Assembly: GCF_963576615.1 (NCBI RefSeq)
Contig: NC_088717.1
Location: forward strand, 58,268,749-58,332,748
Direction: 5' to 3'
Origin: Watersipora subatra
Lineage: Eukaryota > Bryozoa > Gymnolaemata > Cheilostomatida > Watersiporidae
DNA: 64,000 nucleotides
Under the pieces are notes generated by a model. It saw only the letters and a program-made list of their open reading frames with translations, was not told the origin of the DNA and did not search any database. A program made the position numbers and the translations under genes. Below, one piece after another: positions 9,750-20,618 of this stretch; positions within the stretch are counted from its first letter, which is position 1; each line of letters starts with the position of its first letter.

Positions 9750-10418
9750 GGCAAGGATTATGCATACATCTTCTCTATATTGGATCAGTTTGTGCTCACA
9801 GTCTTTGTTGCTGAGATAATCTTCAAGTGGTATTACGGTTTCTTCATTTTCTGGAAAGTTGGCTGGAATGTCATCGATTTCATCATTGTTGCTGCTTTAC
9901 TCCTTGGACCCGCTTTTCAATACCTCGGCACCAGTCGGATTCTCCGCATACTTCGAGTACTACGAGCAGCGCGCAGTCTCCGCAGTATCAGTGGCCTTCA
10001 AGGTTTATCCTTAGTCGTGCAGACGGTTCTGCAGTCCCTTCCTGACATGTTCAACATCGCCCTTGTCATGTGCATTATACTTATTGTTTTCGCCGTTGCC
10101 GGCATCACCCTGTTTGGCAAGGATATTCCTGAATACTTTGGTGATTTGAACTTGGCAATGTTTTCGTTGTTCATCTGCGTCACTCAAGATGGCTGGCTAG
10201 ATATATTTGATGCCTTCAAGGAAGCTGGTAAAACTCAGCCATGGATTGGAATAGTGGGGATGCTTTACCTTATACTAGCAATCACTGTTGGAGCGTTTGT
10301 GTTTGCCAACCTAGCGGTAGCGGCAGTTGTGACTAACCTCGAGATCGCTATGAAAGACATAAAAGCCGAAAATAAAGCTGACGATGCTTTGAATGACTAC
10401 GTACAGCAAGATCAAGAG
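9750..10418 (+). CDS. CATSPER4: CatSper4 channel subunit, exon 3 (S2 to S6 and pore)
   Basis: 223 codons, acceptor TTTCATTTCAG and donor CAAGAG|GTGAGG, both phase 0. It encodes S2 (FVLTVFVAEIIFKW), S3 (WNVIDFIIVAALLLG), S4 (RILRILRVLRAARSLR), S5, the pore loop with FICVTQDGWLDIF and S6 (AITVGAFVFANLAVAAVVTN). The TxDxW pore motif is typical of the CatSper alpha subunits, which together form the Ca2+ channel of the sperm flagellum. SLPDMFNIALVM and the pore align best with CATSPER4. S4 carries six arginines at every third position, more than in human CATSPER4. There is no frameshift or stop. Confidence 0.96.
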
Positions 10419-10482
10419 GTGAGGGCTCGATTTTTATTTTTCAAACCGATTGTTGCTATGTAATGCCTGGAATGTTCTAGTG

Positions 10483-11152
10483 CAGGGGTCAGCAACCTGC
10501 AGATCCGGAGCCGCATGCGGCTCTTTTATCCCCTCACTGGGGCTCTCTTTGATTTTGAATTTTTTTCCTTTTTCACCATATGCCAAGTAATTCATGAAAA
10601 TATAGAAGCTTTATCCCTAGATTTTGTAATATAAATTAAGAAAATGTAATTATGGTGATAAATCAAACATTGTCGTTTGTTATGCGTCATTATTTGTTCT
10701 ATTATTATTAGTATCTTATCACATGATCGTCACGTGGCTTTAACTTTAACATAAAAGTACAGAAAAATGTACTACCGGATTCGCACAGAGGGCCAGATCG
10801 CTACAAGATACCTTCTGATATTATGTCAACAACACTACTGACAAACAACAACACTAATGCAGGTAGTACACCTTATAACAATTTATGCGCCAATAAAACC
10901 GCCAAAGTTATTTTATTGTTCTTTGAAAAAGTGTAATCTTGTTTTCTCAGCAGTTAAATCATTATACATGCCACACCTTTGCGTTTTATGGTGTAAAAAT
11001 GGTATAAAAGCATTAAAAGTTGAACAAAAAAGTTACATATAGTTTATTTTTAAATTAAAAATATCAAAGGGGGTTTGTGGCTCCCATTGCGTTATTTTTT
11101 GTGGAAAACGGGTCCAAATGGCTCTTTTAGTAGAAGAGGTTGCCGACCCCTG
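10483..11152. mobile_element. hAT MITE in CATSPER4 intron 3
   Basis: 670 bp with termini CAGGGGTCAGCAACCT and inverted AGGTTGCCGACCCCTG, flanked by a perfect 8-bp duplication TTCTAGTG (10475-10482 and 11153-11160). There is no transposase. The 8-bp duplication and CAGGGGT ends identify the hAT superfamily. Confidence 0.95.
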
Positions 11153-11423
11153 TTCTAGTGTAATCAATTCATCAAACAAGTATTTGTGTCAAGTAGAGCA
11201 AACTTTGGTGAATGGCTGCGATGAGCAATGGTAAGAATGTTATTTTCCTCATCTTTCCTCAATAGAACAATGCAGTCATTTATGAGAAATATGTGATGCA
11301 TAGCTGACACTAGAAAATGTTTAAAGTGGATTAGCTATTATGCAGTTTAGCACCGATCAGAGATGGTAAAAGTGACACATAGACTGAAGATTATCAAGGA
11401 ATGCAGCTTGAAGGTTTTTGTAG

Positions 11424-11654
11424 GTGACCCACATTCCAATCATCCAGGCAGAAGAGGCAATCAAAAATGTAGAATTAAGTAAGCAAACACCTGTACACGC
11501 GCCTGAACTGAAGAACCTGATCACTGTTGACAAACTCGAAAATTATCTAATGATTCTGACAGCTCTCGAAGAAAACATGGCAGAATATAAAGCAATAAGA
11601 GAAGACCTGGACAAGATGTTTGACGTCATCTGTGAACTGAATGTACAGGATAAG
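11424..11654 (+). CDS. CATSPER4: CatSper4 channel subunit, exon 4 (C-terminal coiled coil)
   Basis: 77 codons, acceptor GTTTTTGTAG and donor GATAAG|GTGCAG, phase 0. LENYLMILTALEENMAEYKA followed by IREDLDKMFDVICEL matches the human CATSPER4 stretch [25 protein letters not shown]. It is the intracellular coiled coil expected to help assemble the four alpha subunits. Confidence 0.93.
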
Positions 11655-11704
11655 GTGCAGATATATTAACACATCCATTTATATGTAGCACTTGAGTCAT
11701 ACTT

Positions 11705-14318
11705 TGCTAGACTAAACCATAGCAGACTAGGCTATAGCAGACTAGACCATAGCGGACTAAACCATAACAGACTAGACCATAGCAGACTAGACCATACATA
11801 GCAGACTAGACCATACATAGCAAGCTAGACTATAGCAGACTAGACCATAGCGTACTAGGCCATAGCGGACTAGACCATACATAGCAGAATAGAGCATAGC
11901 AGACAAGACCATAGCAGACTAGACCATAGCAGACGAGACCATAGCACACTAGACCATAGCGGACTAGACCATAGCAGACTAGACCATAGCAGACGAGACC
12001 ATAGCAGACTAGACCATAGCACACTAGACCATACATAGCACACTAGACCATAGCAGACTAGACCATAGCACACTAGACCATAGCAGACGAGACCATAGCA
12101 CACTAGACCATACATATAGCAGACTAGACCATAGCACACTAGACCATAGCACACTAGACCATAGGAGACGAGACCATAGCAGACAAGACCATAGCAGACT
12201 AGACCATAGCAGACGAGACCATAGCACACTAGACCATACATATAGCAGACTAGACCATAGCACACTAGACCATAGCACACTAGACCATAGCAGACAAGAC
12301 CATAGCAGACAAGACCATAGCACACTAGACCATAGCAGACAAGACCATAGCACACTAGACTATAGCAGACTAGACCATAGCAGACGAGACCATAGCAGAC
12401 TAGACCATAGCACACTAGACCATAGCACACTAGACCATAGCACACTAGACCATAGCAGACAAGACCATAGCAGACAAGACCATAGCAGACAAGACCATAG
12501 CACACTAGACCATAGCAGACAAGACCATAGCACACTAGACCATAGCAGACAAGACCATAGCAGACTAGACCATAGCAGACGAGACCATAGCACACTAGAC
12601 CATACATATAGCAGACTAGACCATAGCACACTAGACCATAGCACACTAGACCATAGCAGACAAGACCATAGCAGACAAGACCATAGCACACTAGACCATA
12701 GCAGACAAGACCATAGCACACTAGACCATAGCGGACTAGACCATAGCACACTAGACCATAGCACACTAGACCATAGCAGACGAGACCATAGCACACTAGA
12801 CCTTAGCAGACAAGACCATAGCACACTAGACCATAGCACACTAGACCATAGCAGACAAGACCATAGTAGACAAGACCATAGCACACTAGACCATAGCAGA
12901 CAAGACCATAGCACACTAGACCATAGCAGACAAGACCATAGCACACTAGACCATAGCAGACAAGACCATAGCAGACAAGACCATAGCACACTAGACCATA
13001 GCAGACAACACCATAGCACACTAGACCATAGCAGACTAGACCATAGCAGACGAGACCATAGCAGACGAGACCATAGCAGACTAGACCATAGCACACTAGA
13101 TCATAGCAGACTAGACCATAGCAGACGAGACCATAGCAGACGAGACCATAGCAGACTAGACCATAGCACACTAGACCATAGCGGACTAGACCATAGCACA
13201 CTAGACCATAGCACACTAGACCATAGCACACTAGACCATAGCACACTAGACCATAGCAGACAAGACCATAGCAGACAAGACCATAGCACACTAGACCATA
13301 GCAGACAAGACCATAGCACACTAGACCATAGCAGACAAGACCATAGCACACTAGACCATAGCAGACAAGACCATAGCAGACAAGACCATAGCACACTAGA
13401 CCATAGCAGACAAGACCATAGCACACTAGACCATAGCAGACTAGACCATAGCAGACAAGACCATAGCAGACGAGACCATAGCAGACTAGACCATAGCACA
13501 CTAGACCATAGCAGACTAGACCATAGCAGACGAGACCATAGCAGACTAGACCATAGCACACTAGACCATAGCAGACTAGACCATAGCAGACGAGACCATA
13601 GCAGACGAGACCATAGCAGACTAGACCATAGCACACTAGACCATAGCGGACTAGACCATAGCACACTAGACCATAGCAGACTAGACCATAGCAGACTAGA
13701 CCATAGCGTACTAGACCATAGCAGACTAGACCATAGCACACTAGACCATAGCAGACTAGACCATAGCAGACGAGACCATAGCACACTAGACCATACATAT
13801 AGCAGACTAGACCATAGCACACTAGACCATAGCAGACTAGACCATAGCAGACGAGACCATAGCACACTAGACCATACATATAGCAGACTAGACCATAGCA
13901 CACTAGACCATAGCGGACTAGACCATAGCACACTAGACCATAGCAGACAAGACCATAGCAGACAAGACCATAGCACACTAGACCATAGCAGACAAGACCA
14001 TAGCACACTAGACCATAGCAGACTAGACCATAGCAGACAAGACCATAGCAGACGAGACCATAGCAGACTAGACCATAGCACACTAGACCATAGCAGACTA
14101 GACCATAGCAGACGAGACCATAGCAGACTAGACCATAGCACACTAGACCATAGCAGACTAGACCATAGCAGACGAGACCATAGCAGACGAGACCATAGCA
14201 GACTAGACCATAGCACACTAGACCATAGCGGACTAGACCATAGCAGACAAGACCATAGCACACTAGACCATAGCAGACTAGACCATAGCACACTAGACCA
14301 TACATATAGCAGACTAGA
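11705..14318. repeat. 2.6-kb minisatellite of 15-bp units in CATSPER4 intron 4
   Basis: About 170 units of the form AGACTAGACCATAGC, with variants CACACTAGA, AGACGAGA, AGACAAGA and GGACTAGA, punctuated several times by ACATAT insertions (CCATACATATAGC). The variants recur in blocks, so there is higher-order structure. Long minus-strand ORFs (CYGLV repeats) exist only because the period is a multiple of three. Confidence 0.97.
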
Positions 14319-14509
14319 CCGGTTTAAATGCAAGTATCTGAGATCATCTTGTGGCCATAGTATAAGATATAAAGAGCACGTATCTATTAGTGTAATAACC
14401 ACAAATCTGTTTCAAGCGTATATACTTCATTTACATGTATACAACATGAAACAAGTGTTTATATATGTTATGCACAATGTATGTATATAGAGCAGCCTTC
14501 CGCAATACT

Positions 14510-14590
14510 GATAGATGACCATCGCTATTAAGTGCTCAAGCCTACCATGTGGTAGAAGTGTTACTCTACCCATTGAGTCTTTAACTATTA
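14510..14590 (-). repeat. tRNA-like (SINE head) segment
   Basis: On the minus strand, CTCAATGGGTAGAGTAACAC resembles a tRNA A box and GGCTTGAGCACTT a degenerate B box about 35 nt on. This may be the head of a tRNA-derived SINE. No body or tail was defined. Confidence 0.3.
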
Positions 14591-14925
14591 GCATTACTGG
14601 TGCTTTTGTGTGCCAGTTTGTTAATCTCACCTCCCCAGTTGAAGAGCTCCTTATCGCTGGCGGTGTGTTCTGGATGTTGTCAAGCGAAGCTTTTCATTCT
14701 ACTCTAGTGTCCTATCTTATTGCTCAACGCAGGAAATAGCAAAAGCTATTTGAGTGTCACAGTGGGTTGGATGGTCTCTATGCACATTTTCTTGTGGTCA
14801 ATTTGTACTTTTTAGCCAGTGATAAGTATTTCTATATTGGTTAATTTTAAAGTTAGTATATTGTTAATATATATATAGTTTTATATGGTTAATCTACATG
14901 TACTAATGTATATACAGTTGATATA

Positions 14926-16743
14926 CAGTGGTGTGCATAAACTTGGAATCACCAGTTAAATCTTCAAATATGTATGTTTATATGCTGTTGTCTAAGAAAT
15001 TCTTTGGAGTTAAGTGCCTCAACCCCATCAATATATATATCACTTGAAAGGGAAAATTCTGAAGAACAAGATGATGCCGAATATTTGAAAATATTCTCAG
15101 ATTTTTATTGCTGGGGGTGGATCTACCGAAAGGCAGACTTATTGCAGGCTATGAATGTTGTTAGTGAAAATTGATAAAATAGGATACAAACAAACTCTTT
15201 TATACAAATTGGTGGCCCTGAAAAGGGCTGTTGGGTTATTGTTGGTCTTCAGAAGGACTGGTAAGGTGTCTTGAGCTGAGCATTAGTATTTTATTGGCCA
15301 GCCCATGTTCTTGATCACCATCTGACACCGTCGAGGCATGCTGTTTACCAACTTTCTGAGCTCTTCAGGAGTGATGATGTGATGCCAAGCATGAATAATC
15401 TTCTCTATGAGCTCCCGTTTTGTCTTTGGTTTATCTTTGCTAACTATCACATCAATACGCTGCCAAAGATTTTCAATGGGATTCAGGTCAGGGCTTTGTG
15501 CTGGCCAGTCTATTACCCTCACATTACTTCTGGTCATCCACTCCTTGACTCTCTTGGCACGGTGCATTGTCATCCTGGTAGTACCAGGGTTGGTCGTTGC
15601 TGGTGAACAGGCTCCGAGCACTTGGAAGCATGACATCTTCCATGGTCTTGATGTATTTGTCTCCATTCATCATGCCTTCACAAATGGAGAGTCTTCCCGC
15701 ACCAAAAGCTGTCATGCAACCCCATACCATGACTCCAGTAAGGTGCTTGATGGTTGGTAGCGTACAAGCCGGGCTGTACTCCTCTCCAGGTCGTCTCCTC
15801 ACATAACAATTTCCAGAGTGGTTTTGGATGGTAAATGTTGACTCATCACTGAACAAGACCCTTTGCCATTGGGCTGTTGTCCAGAACCGTTTATCTTTAG
15901 CCCACTCTAGACGACGCTTTCGCTGTTTCTCAGAAACTAAGGGCTTGCGCCTTGCCTTGCAGCCTTTCAAACCATTTGCAAGCAGTCTTCTTCGCACTGT
16001 ACTGGGGTGAATCTCAATATCTCTGTTGTCCTTGATCTCCTTACAAAGTTGAGTACTGTTCAGATGTCTGTCAGCGAGGGATCTTCGTACCAGGTACCAA
16101 TCTTCACGGATAGTCGTCTTCTTGGGTCGTCCAGCAGAGTAGGTGGGTTTAAGACTGCCATTGGAGGTCCAAGTCTTGATTGCTGTGTAGACTGCCTTCT
16201 GAGAACAACCAACTTCCGCAGCTATCTGTCTTTGGGTCTTTTGCTGTTTGTGAAGGTGCAGAATGATGGCTCTTCTCTCTGTAGATAACACTTTAGGCAT
16301 GGTAAAGTTCAAAGTCAAACTGAGTTCAAAGTTAAACTGAGAATGAATAAGACTTTAAGTGTCCTGCTTTAAATATGCAACAGTCAGCAAATTGCATAAC
16401 TGAAATGCCATCATGATGGGATTTAGGATATTTCACTTTCTTTGAAATTTGACAAGCAGTAAACTTTCTCAGCTGGGAAGGTTTGTGCTAACCTGTTATA
16501 ACCAGATTACGTACAAGACCAGATAAAATTGCTAATCTGTTTAATAGGATTAATATAAATCACACAGAAATGATTGTGTTAAATCAATCAATGCATTGTT
16601 TGAAAGCACATCTTCTGCTGATCAGATTGATATATAATATCTGGCATGGCATCATAATTGGCGGGAAAATAGAAAGCAAATGGAAGATCCATTCGATATA
16701 GAGTGAACAAAATAATGTGATTCCAAGTTTATGCACACCACTG
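14926..16743 (-). mobile_element. Tc1-type DNA transposon
   Basis: 1818 bp with 27-bp inverted termini (CAGTGGTGTGCATAAACTTG.. and its inverse) and TA duplications (14924-14925, 16744-16745). It lies antisense in the last CATSPER4 intron. Unit B keeps the empty site (GTTGATATACATGTATGCC at about 40487), which proves insertion after the duplication or in copy A only. Confidence 0.97.
15283..16300 (-). pseudogene. Tc1 transposase, one frameshift
   Basis: Minus strand, start MPKVLSTERR, about 340 codons, the normal Tc1 length. The N-terminus has the paired-like helix-turn-helix (RQIAAEVGCSQKAVYTAIKT) and a GRPKK hinge. The catalytic DDE domain shows FSDES (first D), QDDNAPC (second D) and SPDLNPIENLW (E), spaced as DD34E. 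Reading shifts frame directly after DNAPC (about 15560), apparently a small deletion between short direct repeats; the rest is open to KNMGWPIKY and stop. It is otherwise complete, so the copy is young but inactive as it stands. Confidence 0.92.
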
Positions 16744-17022
16744 TACATGTATGCCACACTACATTGTTTATATCGCACATATTCTTACTTAAGTATAGAG
16801 TGAGGGACTTGGGATGAGTAGCAAAAAGGCGTTAATACCGTCTATCTGCCGCTACCAGTCTACCTACATGTTGCATGTTCAAATGTATGCAGCTAGTCAC
16901 TCGATCAAAGTATCATAAAATTTATTACGAGCCTGTAGCCAGCAGGTGTGGTAGAGACATTTCAGTCATCTTACCGGTATGAGTATTTGTGTAAGATGTC
17001 GAGACTGTCGAGTTCTTTTTAG

Positions 17023-17232
17023 AATGACAGCACTGCCAAGCAGAGCAAGGAGAGTGTCGTATCAGGTGTACCAAAATCAGCTGGACTACATATCAATGAT
17101 GTGAAGAAGTTCAAGGCTGGCGATCTTTTGTCCAACCTGATGGCTGTATCAGAACAACAGAACCAACCACGGCCTGCACAAGGATCGAGCAGTCCAACTC
17201 CTCTACAGAGTTTTACTACAATAAACCACTAG
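17023..17232 (+). CDS. CATSPER4: CatSper4 channel subunit, last exon
   Basis: Acceptor GTTCTTTTTAG, 69 codons and stop TAG at 17230-17232, phase 0. Reads NDSTAKQSKESVVSGVPKSA, then GLHINDVKKFKAGDLLSNLM, a hydrophilic tail comparable to the end of human CATSPER4 ([20 protein letters not shown]). The gene totals about 477 residues against 472 in human. The intron before it is 5.4 kb and carries the minisatellite and Tc1. AATAAA at about 17498 may be the polyadenylation signal. A second copy of this exon is at 41585. Confidence 0.85.
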   Translation, partial: NDSTAKQSKESVVSGVPKSAGLHINDVKKFKAGDLLSNLMAVSEQQNQPRPAQGSSSPTPLQSFTTINH

Positions 17233-17679
17233 TTGATACCGGCCTGATGTGATGCGGTGAAACTAGACATCCTTGTATTTCAACTTTAATGAAATGAGAG
17301 TGTGAAAGGTCTAACCAATCTATCACTGGCTACATTACATGACAGAGTCTAGCTGTCCCTCTGTTTACAATGATAGGAAGAAATCTCCCCTCTTACAGTA
17401 AAACATTAGTCTTCGACACAGTCTTGAAGGTAGCCATCAATTATATTGTATTAGAGATAAAAACTTAAACAAAACAATATACAATAATGAGCATTGAAAA
17501 TAAAAACAGTAAAAATACTAACAACTAAACTGATTAGTGAACTACAATATAAAATATGTAATTACTCCACAACCAATCCAGTAAAATGCATAGGAATGTA
17601 AAACTTTGTAAGATACAATTATCCTTTCACGATATTGCAGCTGCAGAAAGACGATGCCGAACCCTAGACCAGCATGTGA
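17233..17679. other. convergent intergenic region
   Basis: CATSPER4 ends at 17232 on the plus strand and the last predicted exon of the PGAP2-like gene ends at 17680 on the minus strand, so the two transcripts converge within 450 bp and may overlap in their 3' UTRs. No other feature was seen. Confidence 0.5.
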
Positions 17680-17765
17680 TCAACCTTTTCTGTAGCCTAC
17701 AACATTCAAGTAAGCTGTCATAAAAAACTGGAAGTGGGAATCTGTGGCTGGAAATTCATTAATTC
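17680..17765 (-). CDS. PGAP2-like protein A, candidate last exon
   Basis: Minus strand. Acceptor TTATTTAG, phase 1 entry as required by the preceding exon (ends CEPG + 1 nt), stop TGA. It contains FPATDSHFQF..MTAYLNV, loosely like the AFHMTAxxDF end of PGAP2. The B copy (42241-42323) is shorter by exactly one codon, an in-frame indel consistent with coding. It is shorter than the human C-terminus, so the call is tentative. Confidence 0.4.
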
Positions 17766-18307
17766 CTAAATAATAGTGTTCGGTGCCAGGGTACCGGAGT
17801 AACAAAAGGATGATTCGCTGGGCTAACAGTAGAAAAATATTTCAAAGGCGTACTAAAACTATCTGAAGATTTATGGACCAACTTTATCATATAAAATGAT
17901 TGTAGCTAGCTAGACCATGTAAAATCATTTATCTAGCAGAACAGAGCATTTCACCTGTGACTGAGGGAGAGGCTGGAATGAAGAAAAGTCAAGGATGCCA
18001 GTAGCATGAAAGGCTATGTTGAAAATCACAACCAGGTATTCACTCAATCCAAACAAGGAATAAACTGTAAAACATGGCAGTAGATTTCTAGGTTAGAGTT
18101 ATTCCATATTAGACTTGAAGGAGTCATCTTACACAAACATTCAGACTACAAGGAAGTCTGTGCAATTAACAAATTATTATTTTACGCAAATCACAAAGTG
18201 ATGCCATGGATAATACAGCAGTAGGAAGTGGAGCTATATATGTAAATAGCAGAACCATGAAAGAAATATGTATTACGTAAAGTGTTAAGCAAAGCGAAGT
18301 GAATTAT
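17766..18307. other. PGAP2-like A intron, right of last exon
   Basis: Closely matched in unit B (42324-42880). No repeats recognised. Confidence 0.45.
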
Positions 18308-19172
18308 CATAAACCTATATTTGAATGCCACCTTTATTTGAACAACTATAAAATACAGCGCCACCCTTTAATTGAATGCCACCTCTATTAGACCGCCACT
18401 TTGATATTCATGATGTTTAATCTTTACGAACCCATAATAGAAAGTGATCAGTAGAAGTGTCCCCAAAATGATACTAATAATGACTCGGTTAGCAAGGTTA
18501 TATAAGCAGTAACAATTAATTTTTCCATTGTAGCTGGTGGTTCTCATGGTCTTAAGGACAGTGTGCATGAAAAGATCGATAATCATAATCATCAAAACTA
18601 CACTTAGATTCGACATTACTAATGTTGAAATTTGATCCATTGTCTTTGCATTTGTCTATAAGGTGGTTTATAACCTGTTATGAAGTTTTTAAAACATTTT
18701 GATAAATGATGAGAATACGCTTCAGGAACAGCGCATGGTATAATAGCAGCCAATGCTACGGCATGTCGAAGTTCATTTTTTAACTCCCAATTTCTAATTT
18801 TTCGGTGTTTCCCACAAAACTTTAAAAGCAACACTGTGGAAATAAGTAATAACTGTATCTGTCGACTGTTTCACTCAAAGTAGTCCTTTGTTCAACTCAG
18901 TCAATATATGGGTATATGTATACTCCTGATACTTCGACGTATAAAAACTGTTTAACAGAAATGCTGATGCCGACGGCATTAAAGTCGTTTTGCCCAAGGG
19001 AGAGCATTGCTTCACCAATAAAAGGGATGAATTTATAAAAAATTTCAAAATTCTGACTAGTTGCAAACTAAACTGCCATCCTTTAATTGAACATTACTTC
19101 TAATAGAACACCACTATAGGAGAAAGGTTGAAAAATACAGCACCATTGTACGCAAATACAAGTTTTACGGTA
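18308..19172. mobile_element. non-autonomous DNA transposon, CCRTAAAACCT family
   Basis: The left end ATAAACCTATATTTGAATGCC and the right end AGTTTTACGG|TA are inverted. The interior (CATAATAGAAAGTGATCAGTAG, TTTAAAAGCAACA) aligns inverted with 6520-6865 in the DP intron. The last about 150 bp are repeated once more at about 19205-19350. In unit B the same copy is split by the Gypsy element at 43167-52539. Confidence 0.7.
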
Positions 19173-19615
19173 GTTTTCAGAGATATCTTGAGTCGTATTC
19201 TGAAAAATTCTGACCAGCTAGTCGAAAACTAAACTGCCATCCTCTAATTCATCACCTCTAATTCATCACCTCTAATAGAACACTAATAGGAGAAAGGTTA
19301 AAAAATACAGCACCATTGCACCCATATAGAGGTTTTACAGTAGTTTTCAGAGGTATAATGAATTCTGTTTTCTGAAAGTGCAAGTTTATTTGACAAGATG
19401 AACACATGAAACTTGATTTGTTTGACTTTACCCCTGACTCACTCCTTTCTCAATACTACTATAAATAGTAAGATGGAAACTATTAGGAATAGTTGTACTA
19501 GGAGAGTTAACATTGTCCCAGCCAAACACACTCTCCTATACGTTGTGATCAATATAATTACGATTACCAAGATACATAAAAACTGAAGGTGCCATATGGA
19601 ATCCCATCGCTGGTA

Positions 19616-20420
19616 CAGTAGACGCTGCTATAACGTGTACATACAATAACGTACATTTCACATAACTTAAAAATTTGTGTAAATTTTTTATTCGTACAAC
19701 GTAAAAAATTTCATCAAGTATCAAATCGATGCAATTTTTCAAATTCGATTTGAATAGCGATAATCTTGTAGCTTTTTGCCACATTCGTGAGACAAAACGG
19801 TGTACGTATAGCGTTATCTCTATTATACAGTCACACAAGTTCCATGACAATCTAGCCAGGATAGATAATCAGAAGTGTTGACAAAACAGAGAATAAGTAG
19901 TTGCAATTGTTCTGAAATCCTTAAAGCCAATCAATTGGTGCGGGTATTACAGCGCCAGGATACCAACCTGAATGTCATGAGTTGGAGTATCATTGAAAGA
20001 TACCTTCTGTCTTAACCTTGACCCTCCTAAAGATAGATAGACCAAGGACAGGTACACACCGCTCCTATTATGATTAAATTTTTTTTTTTTAATTTATTAT
20101 AGTCGTATACAATATTTGTTCAAAAATGTACTTAATTTATTATAAAATTACTGAAATCATGAACCATAAAACTTATGAAAGTGATAGGATAAAGAAAAAA
20201 GTTGTTGATGTAAACCAATAATACTGCAGTTACGGTATGACAAACAAATTCATGAGTGAAGTCTAGTTTTTCTTTTCGGTATGGCCAAATGGGTGAGTTT
20301 GGAAATATCTTGGAACGTATTAGACAATGTACATGCATGTTACGGCTCGTATAACGTAAATTCCCTATAACGTAAACATTCCCGGAACAGATCATTTACG
20401 TTGTAGGAACGCTTATTGTG
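19616..20420. mobile_element. TA-flanked MITE (CAGTAGACGCTCCTATAAC family), copy in unit A
   Basis: Starts TA|CAGTAGACGCTGCTATAACG and ends CGTTGTAGGAACGCTTATTGTG|TA. The interior aligns inverted with the copy at 56225-57084 (for example CCAAACTCACYCNTTTGGCCAT). 805 bp, no ORF. Unit B has the same insertion with the left part deleted (52922-53540). Confidence 0.8.
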
Positions 20421-20509
20421 TATGACAGGCATTTGTCAACGAGACCTGTCACTAGCGGGTAGTTAGTGGTTGCATCTGATACACTAACCTAGTCATAATA
20501 TGTACCAAC

Positions 20510-20618
20510 CTCCAGGCTCACAGTAAGTATTGTGCCTCCAATACGTGTACCCAGCAGTAAATATAGTCAGCATGTTAGCGGTAAAGAATATCTTCTTATA
20601 ACCAAGAGATTTGCGCAG
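20510..20618 (-). CDS. PGAP2-like protein A, exon with RHNxYCEPG motif
   Basis: Minus strand, 109 nt, acceptor CTATATTACAG and donor CCTGGAG|GTTGGT, phase 0 to phase 1. It encodes LRKSLGYKKIFFTANMLTIF followed by TAGYTYWRHNTYCEPG. The FRHNxYCExG motif after a transmembrane helix is a hallmark of the PGAP2/FRAG1 (CWH43 N-terminal) family; human PGAP2 has ..ALAVYFRHNMYCEAGVYT... PGAP2 acts in the Golgi on lipid remodelling of GPI anchors. Differs from copy B at five of 36 residues, with no stops in either. Confidence 0.75.

Noticed and set aside
11705-14318. CRISPR-like array
   Set aside because: Units are contiguous 15-mers without unique spacers, in a eukaryotic intron.
11830-14402. Long minus-strand ORFs of 300-500 codons repeating CYGLV or LLWSS
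   Set aside because: They arise because the 15-bp minisatellite period is divisible by three; all three frames stay open, and the region lies in a CATSPER4 intron.
18368-18834. Minus-strand ORFs of 71-90 codons with hydrophobic stretches
   Set aside because: They lie inside the CCRTAAAACCT transposon family, which has no coding function, and are not conserved in other copies.
19536-19640. Candidate PGAP2-like last exon on the minus strand (PAMGFHMAPSVFMYLGNRN)
   Set aside because: Attractive FHM match, but it abuts a MITE end, needs a splice acceptor lying in the MITE, and is deleted in unit B; the candidate at 17680 is in both copies with an in-frame indel.
20510-20618. Claudin- or ceramidase-type membrane protein for the minus-strand exons
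   Set aside because: The THC motif after helix 1, the VExxALxxLTxVSS helix and the RHNxYCEPG motif occur together only in the PGAP2/FRAG1 type.
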